Below, piece after piece: positions 18,171 to 26,331 of a stretch of DNA of 64,000 nucleotides (the first letter of the stretch is position 1; every line of letters starts with the position of its first letter). The notes beneath the pieces are model-generated. The model saw nothing but the letters and a program-made list of their open reading frames with translations, was not told the DNA's origin and ran no database searches. The position numbers were made by a program, and so were the translations under genes. The stretch comes from Halioglobus japonicus (GTDB lineage Bacteria > Pseudomonadota > Gammaproteobacteria > Pseudomonadales > Halieaceae), in NCBI GenBank assembly GCA_902705825.1, contig CACSIL010000012.1, positions 78,793 through 142,792 of the forward strand. The letters run 5' to 3'.

Positions 18171-18728
18171 CTACCAAGCCGTTACGTAGTCGGTAGTATC
18201 CAGTTGAGGAATAGACTTGGCAGGGCCAAGCCGGGAACCGATATACAAAAAGGCAATCACCTCTTCATTTTCTGCAAGACCGAGGCCGTCCATTACATGG
18301 CGATCAAAGGCCGGAGCCCCCGTGCGCCAGATAGCCGCAAAACCGGATGCCTCTACCGCCAACAAAATGGCGTGAGCCGCACAGGCAGCGGAAAAACGTT
18401 GCTCCTGTGCTGGCACTTTGGGATGGGGCGAAATACTCGCGATGACCACAACGAGTAAAGGCGCCCGCAGAGGGGCATTGCGCGCCTTGGTGCACGCTGC
18501 CTCATCGGCGTCGGGCGTGCGTAACAGCAAAGCGGATTCCAGCAGTTCGCCGAACGCCTGGCGACGTTCCCCCTCTATGGTCAGGAAGCGCCAGGGGCGC
18601 ATCCATGCGTGATCGGGCGCGCGCAATGCAGTGCGGAAAATTTCTGCCATTGCCGCAGAAGATGGCGCCGGCGCGTGTAATTTTGGCGAGGAATTACGCT
18701 GCTGCAGAAAACGCAGAATTTCGTTCAT
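18171..18728 (-). CDS. Nitroreductase-family FMN protein, YdjA-like
   Basis: 185 residues. RNSSPKLHAPAP followed by FRTALRAPDHAWMRPWRF is the FMN-binding start of the small YdjA/TdsD-like nitroreductases, and GFAAIWRTGAPA lies in the second conserved region. They reduce nitro groups, quinones or unsaturated compounds with NAD(P)H. It sits directly upstream of the ECH1-like isomerase, suggesting a reductive role in unsaturated acyl metabolism; this is inference. The 77 bp upstream hold no other feature. Confidence 0.87.
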   Translation of the reverse strand: MNEILRFLQQRNSSPKLHAPAPSSAAMAEIFRTALRAPDHAWMRPWRFLTIEGERRQAFGELLESALLLRTPDADEAACTKARNAPLRAPLLVVVIASISPHPKVPAQEQRFSAACAAHAILLAVEASGFAAIWRTGAPAFDRHVMDGLGLAENEEVIAFLYIGSRLGPAKSIPQLDTTDYVTAW

Positions 18729-18805
18729 AGAAACGTACTATTGAGAATTGTGTGCCGCAATCATACCAGTATTTTCAGACGGTGCAGCACACAGCAGATA
18801 CGCAC

Positions 18806-19609
18806 TCAGTCCACCTGCCCTACCAGGATATTCATAAATCCTCTGGCCTCTGGCACCTGATCCCAATTATCACACCAGGTGGCCAATTCCTCAGCCGTGC
18901 TGGCGTGCAGGCAGTGCTCAATATGATCGATAATCCACAGCGGCTGCTCCAGAGTCGCAAGCAGCGCTATCAGCGCTCGCCCACTGGCACCGGCCTCGCG
19001 CAGCGAGTGCGGTGTCAGTTCAACGATAATCCTGGGTTTGCGCTGCAACGCCGTCAGTAGCGGCATTAACCCGGCGATGACGTGATACTCAGACCCCTGG
19101 GTATCGACCTTCAGTAAATCCAGTCTCTGCAGACGGCTCTGCAGGAAATCGCTACCGCGGTAGAGCGTGATCGGCACACTGGGCCGTTCCTCCTCGCCAG
19201 CGTAGACCTGATGATCGCCCAGATTGTCATCGGCCAGGAAAAGCTGGCCCCGGCCCGCGCTGTCAGACAGCGCACCCTGCACCGCGGTGATGCAGTGTTG
19301 CTGCTTATTGAGCTCGGCATTGGCCTGCAGCAAACGGAAGTTATCCGCATCCGGTTCGAACGCAAATACGGCGCCCTGGTCACCGACGACACTGGCCCCA
19401 AGCACTGAGAAATAACCGATGTTTGCGCCCACATCGACGAACACATCACCGGGGCGCAAAAATTTCAGCACGAGAGAGGTTTCATAGGGCTCCCACACAC
19501 CGTCCTCGAGAATGCGTCTGGAAACAAACTGGTCGTGTTCGTGAATATGCAGTTGCAGTGGCTGTGCCAGATCAGGAATTTGCAGGCCGACTGTAGTGGA
19601 TTGGTTCAA
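18806..19609 (-). CDS. FkbM-family SAM-dependent methyltransferase
   Basis: 267 residues from a TTG at 19609 with AGGG about ten bases upstream. FVDVGANIGYFSVLGAS is the SAM-binding motif I at about residues 72-88, and AFEPDADNFRLLQANAELN the following acidic loop. LDLLKVDTQGSEYHVIAGL is the characteristic FkbM segment. Such enzymes O-methylate sugars, polyketides or lipids. It starts 25 bp after the fabY-like gene and is probably co-transcribed with it. The acceptor is unknown. Confidence 0.9.
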   Translation of the reverse strand: MNQSTTVGLQIPDLAQPLQLHIHEHDQFVSRRILEDGVWEPYETSLVLKFLRPGDVFVDVGANIGYFSVLGASVVGDQGAVFAFEPDADNFRLLQANAELNKQQHCITAVQGALSDSAGRGQLFLADDNLGDHQVYAGEEERPSVPITLYRGSDFLQSRLQRLDLLKVDTQGSEYHVIAGLMPLLTALQRKPRIIVELTPHSLREAGASGRALIALLATLEQPLWIIDHIEHCLHASTAEELATWCDNWDQVPEARGFMNILVGQVD

Positions 19610-19634
19610 CGCGGAGCCCTGTTAACAGATGGGT

Positions 19635-21494
19635 TTAGTCAAATTTCATATCGCCGTAGGGCGATTCACGATCCAGCGGGACCTCGCGCCCACCGATGGT
19701 CAGCAATTGTGCATCCATTGCTATGTCGCTGTCATGCAGTACGCCGTGATCAAACTTGTAGACCGGTGCAATGGTACCCGCAATCATCCCATCATCGTAG
19801 GCCTGCTGCCGTGCACATACGGCCTCATTGGCACGCTGCCACTGCTGCCACTGCTGTGAAGAGTACCGCGCCTTTAGCATACGCTTTGTGGCGAGCGGAC
19901 TCATCAGCGCAGCAGACGCATTGTTGCCGCCAAAACCCTTGGCATTGATAATGGCATAGTACTGTTGCTCCAGATCCACCTCGCGATGACTATGACTGAA
20001 GGCCAGGTTATCCTGGTGGACATCGTCTGCGATGCTATCGGTGGTGGCAATTCCCGGCAGTATACCGTGTTGCCACAATCCCAGTGTGGTAATCAGTTGG
20101 TCTCCCGCAGCCGCACCGATTGAGTGACCGAGATAGCACTTGGCCGCGACCACAGGCCAGGCTTCAATGCCAAAGGCCTGTGCAGTACGACTGAGTATCT
20201 CCGACTCAGTAACCCGGTTCTGCGGTGTGCCGGTACCATGTGCCTGCACCAGTCCACCCCGACGCAGAGCCTCGTCACCAACAATCGCGCGAACGGCTGC
20301 AGTCGCCCTGGCCATGGTGATGTAGTTGCCGACACCCGGACCGGAGATAGACTTCTTGTGCCCGTCGGCATTCACAAAAACATCTGCGGCAGCACCAAAA
20401 ATTGTAGCACCCAATTCCATCGCGAGTTCATCATCGAACAGCACCACCATTTGAGATGATTCGGCGATGGTAAATCCGCAATTCGGCGCAAACGGTCGAC
20501 AGGCACGGCGGAAATCCGGCTCCTGCTGATCATTGAGACCATCCAACTGGCGCAGGCCCTTTGCTGTTGCCAGTGCGCCCATTGCAGAATAGCCCTCCAT
20601 GATTTCCGGCGTGATGGGTGCCTCTGAAGCGCCGATGAAGGCAACGCGCGCGCGGCCGCTGCGGATATCGTCTATACCGTGGCGCAGGTTATACGCAAAT
20701 GAAGCGCATGCACCGAGACTGGCCCCGGTTGACCCCATACTGCCCAGCACATACGCGTTAATAAAATCCGCTGGCATCTCGGCAAAGCTCAGCGGGCAGT
20801 ACTTGGATGTCACTCGCTGGCCGTTATAGCGCGACTTGAGCATACCACCGGCCCCAGCCGCATCCAGCTGCCCCATCGCGCTCCCGGCGTAGACACTGAT
20901 CTGATCCAACGCCACTGCGCGAGTAACCTCCTCCCAATCCAGCCCGAGACTTCCCAGCGCATCGGAGGCCGCGTAAACCGTCATCTGCAGACCGCGCGGA
21001 TGATTGCGCGATGGGTATAATTTTCCCGGTTCAAACCCGGTGGGCAACTGCCCCGCCGATTTCACCTCAAACTCTCGTTTTGTCGGCAGCAGAAGCTCCT
21101 GCTGACCACTAATCTGTACGTTTACATGGGTCACCGAATTGTCGGTCACTACCCAGTGAGGCGGAATCACATCGGGGAGATGCCGGCGTTCCAGATCAAA
21201 ATGTATCGGTTGATCGTCGCTTTGCGTGGGCAGTCGCTGATTCCAGTCAACCGCGTCGACATCGAAGTGCCGGGCTTCAATCCGTCGAATCAGGGTGTGA
21301 TCGAGAATGTGCTGTTCGTGTGATTTTCCCGGCTCGAGGCCCATCATCGTGGTCAGCGCAGCCAGCGTTCTGGCGCGCTGCCCCGCCGGCTGTGCCGACC
21401 AAGTCATCCTGGTATAGGCGTGATGCCCGGAGCTCCTGCCCGCGGCATTCACCCCCCCAAACCCTACTATCACCGGTAAACGCTGCCTGCCCAT
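19635..21494 (-). CDS. fabY: Beta-ketoacyl-ACP synthase, FabY-like initiating condensing enzyme
   Basis: 619 residues from ATG 21494 (AGAGGG upstream); the frame is open to 21629. The N-terminus LPVIVGFGGVNAAGRSSGHH and the large insert before the catalytic domain match Pseudomonas FabY, not FabB/FabF (about 410 residues). The condensing triad is present: Cys263 in GASLGACASFAY, His419 in QAHGTGTP and His457 in YLGHSIGAA. FabY condenses acetyl-CoA with malonyl-ACP to start fatty acid synthesis and can replace FabH. Whether this strain has fabH cannot be seen. An alternative is a specialised KAS for a secondary lipid, suggested by the FkbM neighbour. It diverges from an AraC regulator. Confidence 0.82.
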   Translation of the reverse strand: MGRQRLPVIVGFGGVNAAGRSSGHHAYTRMTWSAQPAGQRARTLAALTTMMGLEPGKSHEQHILDHTLIRRIEARHFDVDAVDWNQRLPTQSDDQPIHFDLERRHLPDVIPPHWVVTDNSVTHVNVQISGQQELLLPTKREFEVKSAGQLPTGFEPGKLYPSRNHPRGLQMTVYAASDALGSLGLDWEEVTRAVALDQISVYAGSAMGQLDAAGAGGMLKSRYNGQRVTSKYCPLSFAEMPADFINAYVLGSMGSTGASLGACASFAYNLRHGIDDIRSGRARVAFIGASEAPITPEIMEGYSAMGALATAKGLRQLDGLNDQQEPDFRRACRPFAPNCGFTIAESSQMVVLFDDELAMELGATIFGAAADVFVNADGHKKSISGPGVGNYITMARATAAVRAIVGDEALRRGGLVQAHGTGTPQNRVTESEILSRTAQAFGIEAWPVVAAKCYLGHSIGAAAGDQLITTLGLWQHGILPGIATTDSIADDVHQDNLAFSHSHREVDLEQQYYAIINAKGFGGNNASAALMSPLATKRMLKARYSSQQWQQWQRANEAVCARQQAYDDGMIAGTIAPVYKFDHGVLHDSDIAMDAQLLTIGGREVPLDRESPYGDMKFD

Positions 21495-21621
21495 ACACCC
21501 TCTGTCTTGCTGCCAGTAAACTCGAAAAGCAGTGTAAGACCACGACCCCACTTTAAACATGTTATTTAAGACGTTTATTGTGGTATTTTCGACACACCAC
21601 CCCGCTGAGAGAAAAACCGCC

Positions 21622-22611
21622 ATGCACATTGCCGCTGCTGTGCTCTACCCGCAGGCCCTGGCAACCAGTATTACGCTGCCGATGGAAATCCTGCAGGCAG
21701 CCAGTCAGATGGCGCGGGTGCAAGAGCGCGGCGTGGCCCGGGTGCGCTTTCTGTTGGCGGCACCCCAGTGCACGGATGTGGTACTGGGCAGCGGGATTGT
21801 CCTGAAGCCCGACATCGCGCTGGCAGAACTGCCCCCTCTGGATATGCTGTTGCTGCCCGCCATATGGCGCAACCCACTGCCGGCTGTGGCAGCCGCCCAT
21901 GACTGGCTGGGTCTGCTGCGCGAACAGGCTGACAGAGGCACCCGCATCTGCAGCGTCGGTACCGGGAGCTATCTGTTGGCCGAGGCCGGCGTGCTGCAAG
22001 GCAAAGCGGCCACTACCCACTGGAACTACTTCGAACCCTTCGCTAAACGCTATCCGGCGGTCGACCTGAAAACACGGCACCTGATCACGCAAAGCGATAA
22101 CATCTATTGTGTGGGCAGCGTAAACTCCATCGCCGACCTGATGGTGCACTTGGTAGAAGAGTGGTTTGGCAGCGCTATCGCCAAAGCGATCGAAAATCAA
22201 TTTTCACCTGAAATTCGACGCAGCTTCCGCGCCGCCGCGTACCAGAACGAAGCGGACAGTTCACACCACGATGAAGTTGTCGCTCAGGCTCAACAGTGGC
22301 TCCAAATGCACCTGTCCTCGCCGGTTTCCATGGCGCAATTGGCCGAGCAATCCGGGCTGAGTGCGCGCACCCTGAATCGCAGGTTCAAACGCGCTACCGG
22401 TATGGCACCCCAGAATTATCTGCAAAGCCTGCGCATCGCGGGCGCAAAAGACCTGTTGCGCCACAGTAATCTGACAGTGGGCGATATTGCGTGGCAACTT
22501 GGCATTGGCGATGTGAGCTATTTTTCCCAGCTATTCCGTCGCCACTGCGGCATGAGTCCTCTGCAGTATCGCAATGCTGTGCGCGGCAAACTGTTCGCAC
22601 CGGAGGTCTAA
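21622..22611 (+). CDS. GlxA-type AraC-family regulator (DJ-1/PfpI plus HTH)
   Basis: 329 residues from ATG 21622; the frame is open from 21559, but MHIAAAVLYPQALATS is the normal family start. Residues 1-190 form a DJ-1/PfpI-like domain; its cysteine elbow reads TRICSVGTGSYLLAEAG. The last about 100 residues hold two HTH motifs (SMAQLAEQSGLSARTLNRRF and TVGDIAWQLGIGDVSYFSQL). It diverges from fabY by 127 bp and points toward thiolase-ribBA. Three direct repeats between it and that operon could be its operators. The effector is unknown. Confidence 0.92.
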   Translation: MHIAAAVLYPQALATSITLPMEILQAASQMARVQERGVARVRFLLAAPQCTDVVLGSGIVLKPDIALAELPPLDMLLLPAIWRNPLPAVAAAHDWLGLLREQADRGTRICSVGTGSYLLAEAGVLQGKAATTHWNYFEPFAKRYPAVDLKTRHLITQSDNIYCVGSVNSIADLMVHLVEEWFGSAIAKAIENQFSPEIRRSFRAAAYQNEADSSHHDEVVAQAQQWLQMHLSSPVSMAQLAEQSGLSARTLNRRFKRATGMAPQNYLQSLRIAGAKDLLRHSNLTVGDIAWQLGIGDVSYFSQLFRRHCGMSPLQYRNAVRGKLFAPEV

Positions 22612-22728
22612 CACCTCAACGCAGGATAATGACGGCACTCCAGCTGACGGTGATGCCTTTTAACAAATACAGTAATGCCTCAGCCTTGAGAAAAACGGCC
22701 GTGTGTGGCTAAATTGGCGCCCCTTTTT

Positions 22729-22785
22729 CAGACGTTTGCAACGCGTTCTGACGATTGCAACGCCTGCAGACAATTGCAACACGCA
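22729..22785 (+). repeat. Three 19-bp direct repeats upstream of thiolase-ribBA, likely operators
   Basis: Units at 22729-22747, 22748-22766 and 22767-22785 share the order C(A/T)GAC then TTGCAACGC, the last unit having TTGCAACAC. The TTGCAAC cores start at 22736, 22755 and 22774, exactly 19 bp apart, so they lie on nearly the same helix face. They end 79 bp before the thiolase start. Phased direct repeats fit AraC-type or similar activator sites. There are too few units, and no spacers, for a CRISPR array. Confidence 0.65.
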
Positions 22786-22793
22786 TTACTGTC

Positions 22794-22830
22794 TGTGGCA
22801 GGTCTGCCAGCCACGTGCCTGCCTGCCACA
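22794..22830. promoter_or_regulatory. Inverted repeat in the thiolase leader
   Basis: Perfect 9-bp arms TGTGGCAGG (22794-22802) and CCTGCCACA (22822-22830) flank a 19-bp centre between the direct repeats and the thiolase start. It may be a second operator or a 5'-leader hairpin. Confidence 0.35.
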
Positions 22831-22864
22831 GGAATGATGCCTTTGCGCGCAACGGAGTTCTTAC

Positions 22865-24046
22865 ATGAGCAATGATTCAGTAGTTATCGTAAACGGTGCC
22901 CGTACACCAATGGGAGGGCTGCTCGGCGCCCTGTCCGAGGTTCCGGCTCCTGATCTGGCAGCCACAGCAATTGCCGCCACAATTGAACGCAGTGGCCTCA
23001 GCGCCACCGACATCGACGAGGTATTCATGGGCTGCGTACTGCCAGCTGCGCTGAAGCAATGCCCTGCTCGCCAGGCGGCTATTGGCGCCGGCATTCCCAA
23101 ATCCGCCGGTGCAGTCACGTTAAACAAGGCCTGCGGCAGTGGCATGCAAGCTGCAATATTTGCGTATGACAGTATTCTGGCCGGCACTAATAACGCGGTA
23201 ATCGCCGGCGGCATGGAAAGTATGAGTCGCGCGCCGCACATGCTTCCCGGCGCTCGTGGCGGTGTTGGTTCAGGCCACAAGAGTATGGTCGACCACATGT
23301 TTACGGACGGTCTGGAGGATGCCTATACCGGCCGCGCCATGGGCAGTTTTGCACAGGAAACGGTGGATGAGCGCGGCATTACCCGCGAGCAAATGGACGC
23401 TTTTGCGATTGAATCCCTGACCCGTGCCAAACGCGCAATCGACGATGGTTCCCTCAAGGCAGAGATCGCCCCGGTAACGGTCAAAACACGCAAGGGCGAA
23501 ACCATTGTGAGCGACGACGAACAGCCGCATAAGGCCGTCATCGATAAAATTTCTAAATTGCGCCCTGCGTTCGCAAAGGACGGCACCATTACTGCGGCCA
23601 ACTCCAGCTCTATTTCTGACGGCGCCAGCGCACTACTGTTGATGAATGCGGCACAGGCCGAGGCCAAAGGCCTCAAACCCATGGCCCGCATGTTGGCTCA
23701 CGCACGCCACAGCCAGGAGCCCGGCGAATTCACCACGGCACCTATTGGCGCGATTAAAAAACTGCTCGACAAGACAGGCTGGACGACTGCCGATGTAGAC
23801 TTGTTCGAAATTAATGAGGCCTTCGCGATGGTCACCATGATGGCGATCGAGGATCTGCAGTTGGACCCGGCGACGGTTAACGTCAACGGCGGAGCTTGTG
23901 CCCAGGGGCACCCCATTGGCTCCAGCGGCTCACGCATCATCGTCACTCTGATGCACGCCCTGGCGCAGCGCGGCCTCAAGCGCGGCGTCGCGGCACTGTG
24001 TATCGGTGGCGGTGAAGCCACCGCTGTCGCCATCGAACTGCTATAG
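22865..24046 (+). CDS. Acetyl-CoA C-acyltransferase (thiolase)
   Basis: 393 residues with all catalytic residues: nucleophile Cys90 in [11 protein letters not shown], His349 in [12 protein letters not shown], base Cys379 in ALCIGGGEA, and NEAFAM. Length and motifs fit biosynthetic or degradative thiolases of the AtoB/FadA type. It cleaves or forms beta-ketoacyl-CoA in the cytoplasm. GGAG lies 7 nt upstream of ATG 22865. The ribBA-like gene begins 24 bp downstream, an unexpected partner. Chain-length specificity cannot be read from sequence. Confidence 0.94.
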   Translation: MSNDSVVIVNGARTPMGGLLGALSEVPAPDLAATAIAATIERSGLSATDIDEVFMGCVLPAALKQCPARQAAIGAGIPKSAGAVTLNKACGSGMQAAIFAYDSILAGTNNAVIAGGMESMSRAPHMLPGARGGVGSGHKSMVDHMFTDGLEDAYTGRAMGSFAQETVDERGITREQMDAFAIESLTRAKRAIDDGSLKAEIAPVTVKTRKGETIVSDDEQPHKAVIDKISKLRPAFAKDGTITAANSSSISDGASALLLMNAAQAEAKGLKPMARMLAHARHSQEPGEFTTAPIGAIKKLLDKTGWTTADVDLFEINEAFAMVTMMAIEDLQLDPATVNVNGGACAQGHPIGSSGSRIIVTLMHALAQRGLKRGVAALCIGGGEATAVAIELL

Positions 24047-24070
24047 TAGAGGCCCACCGGAGGCAGCATC

Positions 24071-25183
24071 ATGGCATTGAGTAGCGTCCCGGATATCCTC
24101 GATGATATCCGTGCAGGCAAGATGGTTATCCTGATGGATGACGAAGATCGTGAAAACGAAGGCGACCTCATCATCGCCGCAGAAGCCGTCACACCAGAGA
24201 TTATTACCTTCTTCTCCAGCGAAGCCTGCGGCCTGATCTGTATGCCGATTACCGTGGAGCGCGCCAGGCAGTTGCAACTGCCACTGATGGTGCGCGACAA
24301 CCGCTCACAGCACGAAACAAACTTCACTGTCTCCATTGATGCTGCGCAGCGCAAGGGGCCGGGTATCAGTTCCGCGCAGCGTGCACACACGGTGCTGCAG
24401 GCTGTCGCTGCGAATGCCAAACCGGCTGATATTGTTCAGCCCGGTCACATCTTCCCGCTGGTCGCCAAGCCCGGCGGCGTGCTGCGCCGCGCCGGCCACA
24501 CAGAAGCCGGGGTTGATCTCGCGCGAATGTCGGGTTTCGAACCGGCGGCGCTGATCGTTGAGATCATGAACGAAGACGGCACCATGGCGAGGCGTCCGGA
24601 ACTGGAAGTTTTTGCCGAGAAGCACGAACTGCGTATGGGTACCATTGCAGACCTGATCCAGTACCGCGCACTGCACGAGCAATCCGTTGAATTGCGCGAC
24701 AGCAAACCGGTGCAAACAGAGTTTGGCGAGTTTGAGTTGCATACCTTTCTCGATCTCATCGATGACACCGTACACTACGCGCTGACACGTGGAACAATGG
24801 ACGAACAGGTAGAAACGCTGGTGCGTGTTCAGACCATCAACACGCTGCGCGACGTTTTGGGTACCTGTCTTGAAGGCGACCAGGGTTGGTCCTACCGCCG
24901 TGCAATGCAACTGATTGCGGAAGAGGATAACGGTGTTGTGGTGTTGATTGGACAGCATCTGTCGGCGCAACAGCAATTGGAGGAAGTTCTGCAGTTTCCC
25001 GAACCTTCCGGTGTCACCAACCCGGGTAGTTCCTCCGGCGTACAGAACTACCGGGTCATCGGCACTGGCTCGCAAATTCTCAAACGACTGGGTGTCGGCA
25101 AGATGCGCCTGCTGTCCGCGCCGGTGCGTTTCAATGCGCTGTCCGGGTTTAATCTTGAGGTAACGGATTTCATACAACCCTGA
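24071..25183 (+). CDS. ribBA: 3,4-dihydroxy-2-butanone-4-phosphate synthase with degenerate GTP cyclohydrolase II domain
   Basis: 370 residues. The RibB domain (1-200) has [12 protein letters not shown] for Mg2+ and substrate binding and HTEAGVDL near residue 145. The second domain (about 205-370) keeps the RibA fold outline, but the zinc-binding Cys-x2-Gly-Asp...Cys-x-Cys pattern is missing: the segment reads [21 protein letters not shown]. It should make riboflavin precursor 3,4-dihydroxybutanone phosphate but not open GTP. Such RibB-pseudoRibA proteins are known in proteobacteria, with a separate RibA elsewhere. CCGGAGG lies 8 nt before ATG. I saw no FMN riboswitch upstream. Confidence 0.92.
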   Translation: MALSSVPDILDDIRAGKMVILMDDEDRENEGDLIIAAEAVTPEIITFFSSEACGLICMPITVERARQLQLPLMVRDNRSQHETNFTVSIDAAQRKGPGISSAQRAHTVLQAVAANAKPADIVQPGHIFPLVAKPGGVLRRAGHTEAGVDLARMSGFEPAALIVEIMNEDGTMARRPELEVFAEKHELRMGTIADLIQYRALHEQSVELRDSKPVQTEFGEFELHTFLDLIDDTVHYALTRGTMDEQVETLVRVQTINTLRDVLGTCLEGDQGWSYRRAMQLIAEEDNGVVVLIGQHLSAQQQLEEVLQFPEPSGVTNPGSSSGVQNYRVIGTGSQILKRLGVGKMRLLSAPVRFNALSGFNLEVTDFIQP

Positions 25184-25227
25184 GTAATCTGTATACTCCG
25201 CGTTTCCGGTTAATTCAGGTATCAGGC

Positions 25228-26328
25228 GTGTCCGTACTTACATTTTCAACTCCCCGGATGGTAGCAACGCTACTGATGCTTCCCGGGGTTCTTGCCGCAG
25301 CAATTGCCTTGTCCCAGCCCAATCAGGGCGTGCCAGTCAGAGTCGATGTCGTCACAGAACAACCCATCCAGCGAATTATTGAACTGACCGGAACAGTCAT
25401 GTCTCCGCGTTCAGCGCGGCTCTCTACGGCGACCGCCGGGCTGGTAACAGACTTGCAAGTGGACGTGGGAAGCCTGGTCGAGAAAGGCGATGTGTTACTG
25501 GAACTCGACCAGGTGCTGGCGCAGAGTCAGTGGCATAGTTCCGCCGCTGGCACTGACGTCGCGCGCCTCGCTGCGGCAGATTCGACACGGCGCCTGCAAG
25601 AAGCCCGTGCGCTCATCCCGCAAAAAAGTATCGCTGAATCTGCAGTGCGCGATCTGGAAGCCGAGGTGGCACAGGATGCCGCCGATCTGCAGCGCGCCCA
25701 GGCCGAAACAGCGTACGCCAAAGGCGTGCTCGACAGACACCAACTGCGGGCTCCCTTCAGCGGCGTGGTGAGTGCCAAGGAAACTGAACTCGGCGAGTGG
25801 GTCACGCCGGGGCAACCCGTGTTAACGCTGGTCGCCACGCGGGAACTGTACATGGATTTTCCGGTGTCTGAAGACTATTTGATGGATGTCGCACTGGATA
25901 CGCCTGTGAGCTACAACCTGGGCGATAACTCCCGCGACGCCAGAGCCGGTGTGATCACCACCACGGTACCTGTCACTGATCCTGGTGCGCGCACCTTCCT
26001 GCTGCGGGTACAACCCACCGACACCGATCCACGCATGTTTCCGGGCATGTCTGCGCGTGCTCAATTGACGCTGACAACCGGCCGCAGCGGGTTGACTGTG
26101 CCGCGCGATGCCATTCTGAACTATCCCGATGGCCGCGTGGTCGTGTGGGTTGTAAACAGTGATGCCGACGGTGCCAGTGTGAGTGAAACACTGGTGAAGA
26201 CGGGCGTTGTTTTCGATGGCAGGGTCGAGATTGTTGAGGGACTCAGCGCCGATGCCCAGGTCGTAGTGCAAGGGAACGAGGCCTTGCAAAACGACCAACA
26301 GGTCACAGTCCTCCCGGTGCTGCACTAA
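25228..26328 (+). CDS. RND efflux periplasmic adaptor subunit
   Basis: 366 residues from a GTG at 25228; ATG 25258 is an alternative giving MVATLLMLPGVLAAAIA as signal peptide. Biotinyl-lipoyl-like halves (STATAGLVTDLQVDVGSLVEKGDVLLELD and LRAPFSGVVSAKETELGEWV) flank a helical hairpin (about residues 105-165). A beta-barrel and C-terminal membrane-proximal domain follow (GMSARAQLTL). It links an inner-membrane RND pump to an outer-membrane channel. The pump gene starts 3 bp downstream; no outer-membrane channel gene is adjacent. Confidence 0.93.
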   Translation: MSVLTFSTPRMVATLLMLPGVLAAAIALSQPNQGVPVRVDVVTEQPIQRIIELTGTVMSPRSARLSTATAGLVTDLQVDVGSLVEKGDVLLELDQVLAQSQWHSSAAGTDVARLAAADSTRRLQEARALIPQKSIAESAVRDLEAEVAQDAADLQRAQAETAYAKGVLDRHQLRAPFSGVVSAKETELGEWVTPGQPVLTLVATRELYMDFPVSEDYLMDVALDTPVSYNLGDNSRDARAGVITTTVPVTDPGARTFLLRVQPTDTDPRMFPGMSARAQLTLTTGRSGLTVPRDAILNYPDGRVVVWVVNSDADGASVSETLVKTGVVFDGRVEIVEGLSADAQVVVQGNEALQNDQQVTVLPVLH

Positions 26329-26331
26329 ACC

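Noticed and set aside
22729-22785. CRISPR array
   Set aside because: Three contiguous 19-bp repeats with no unique spacers and no cas gene; better read as operators.
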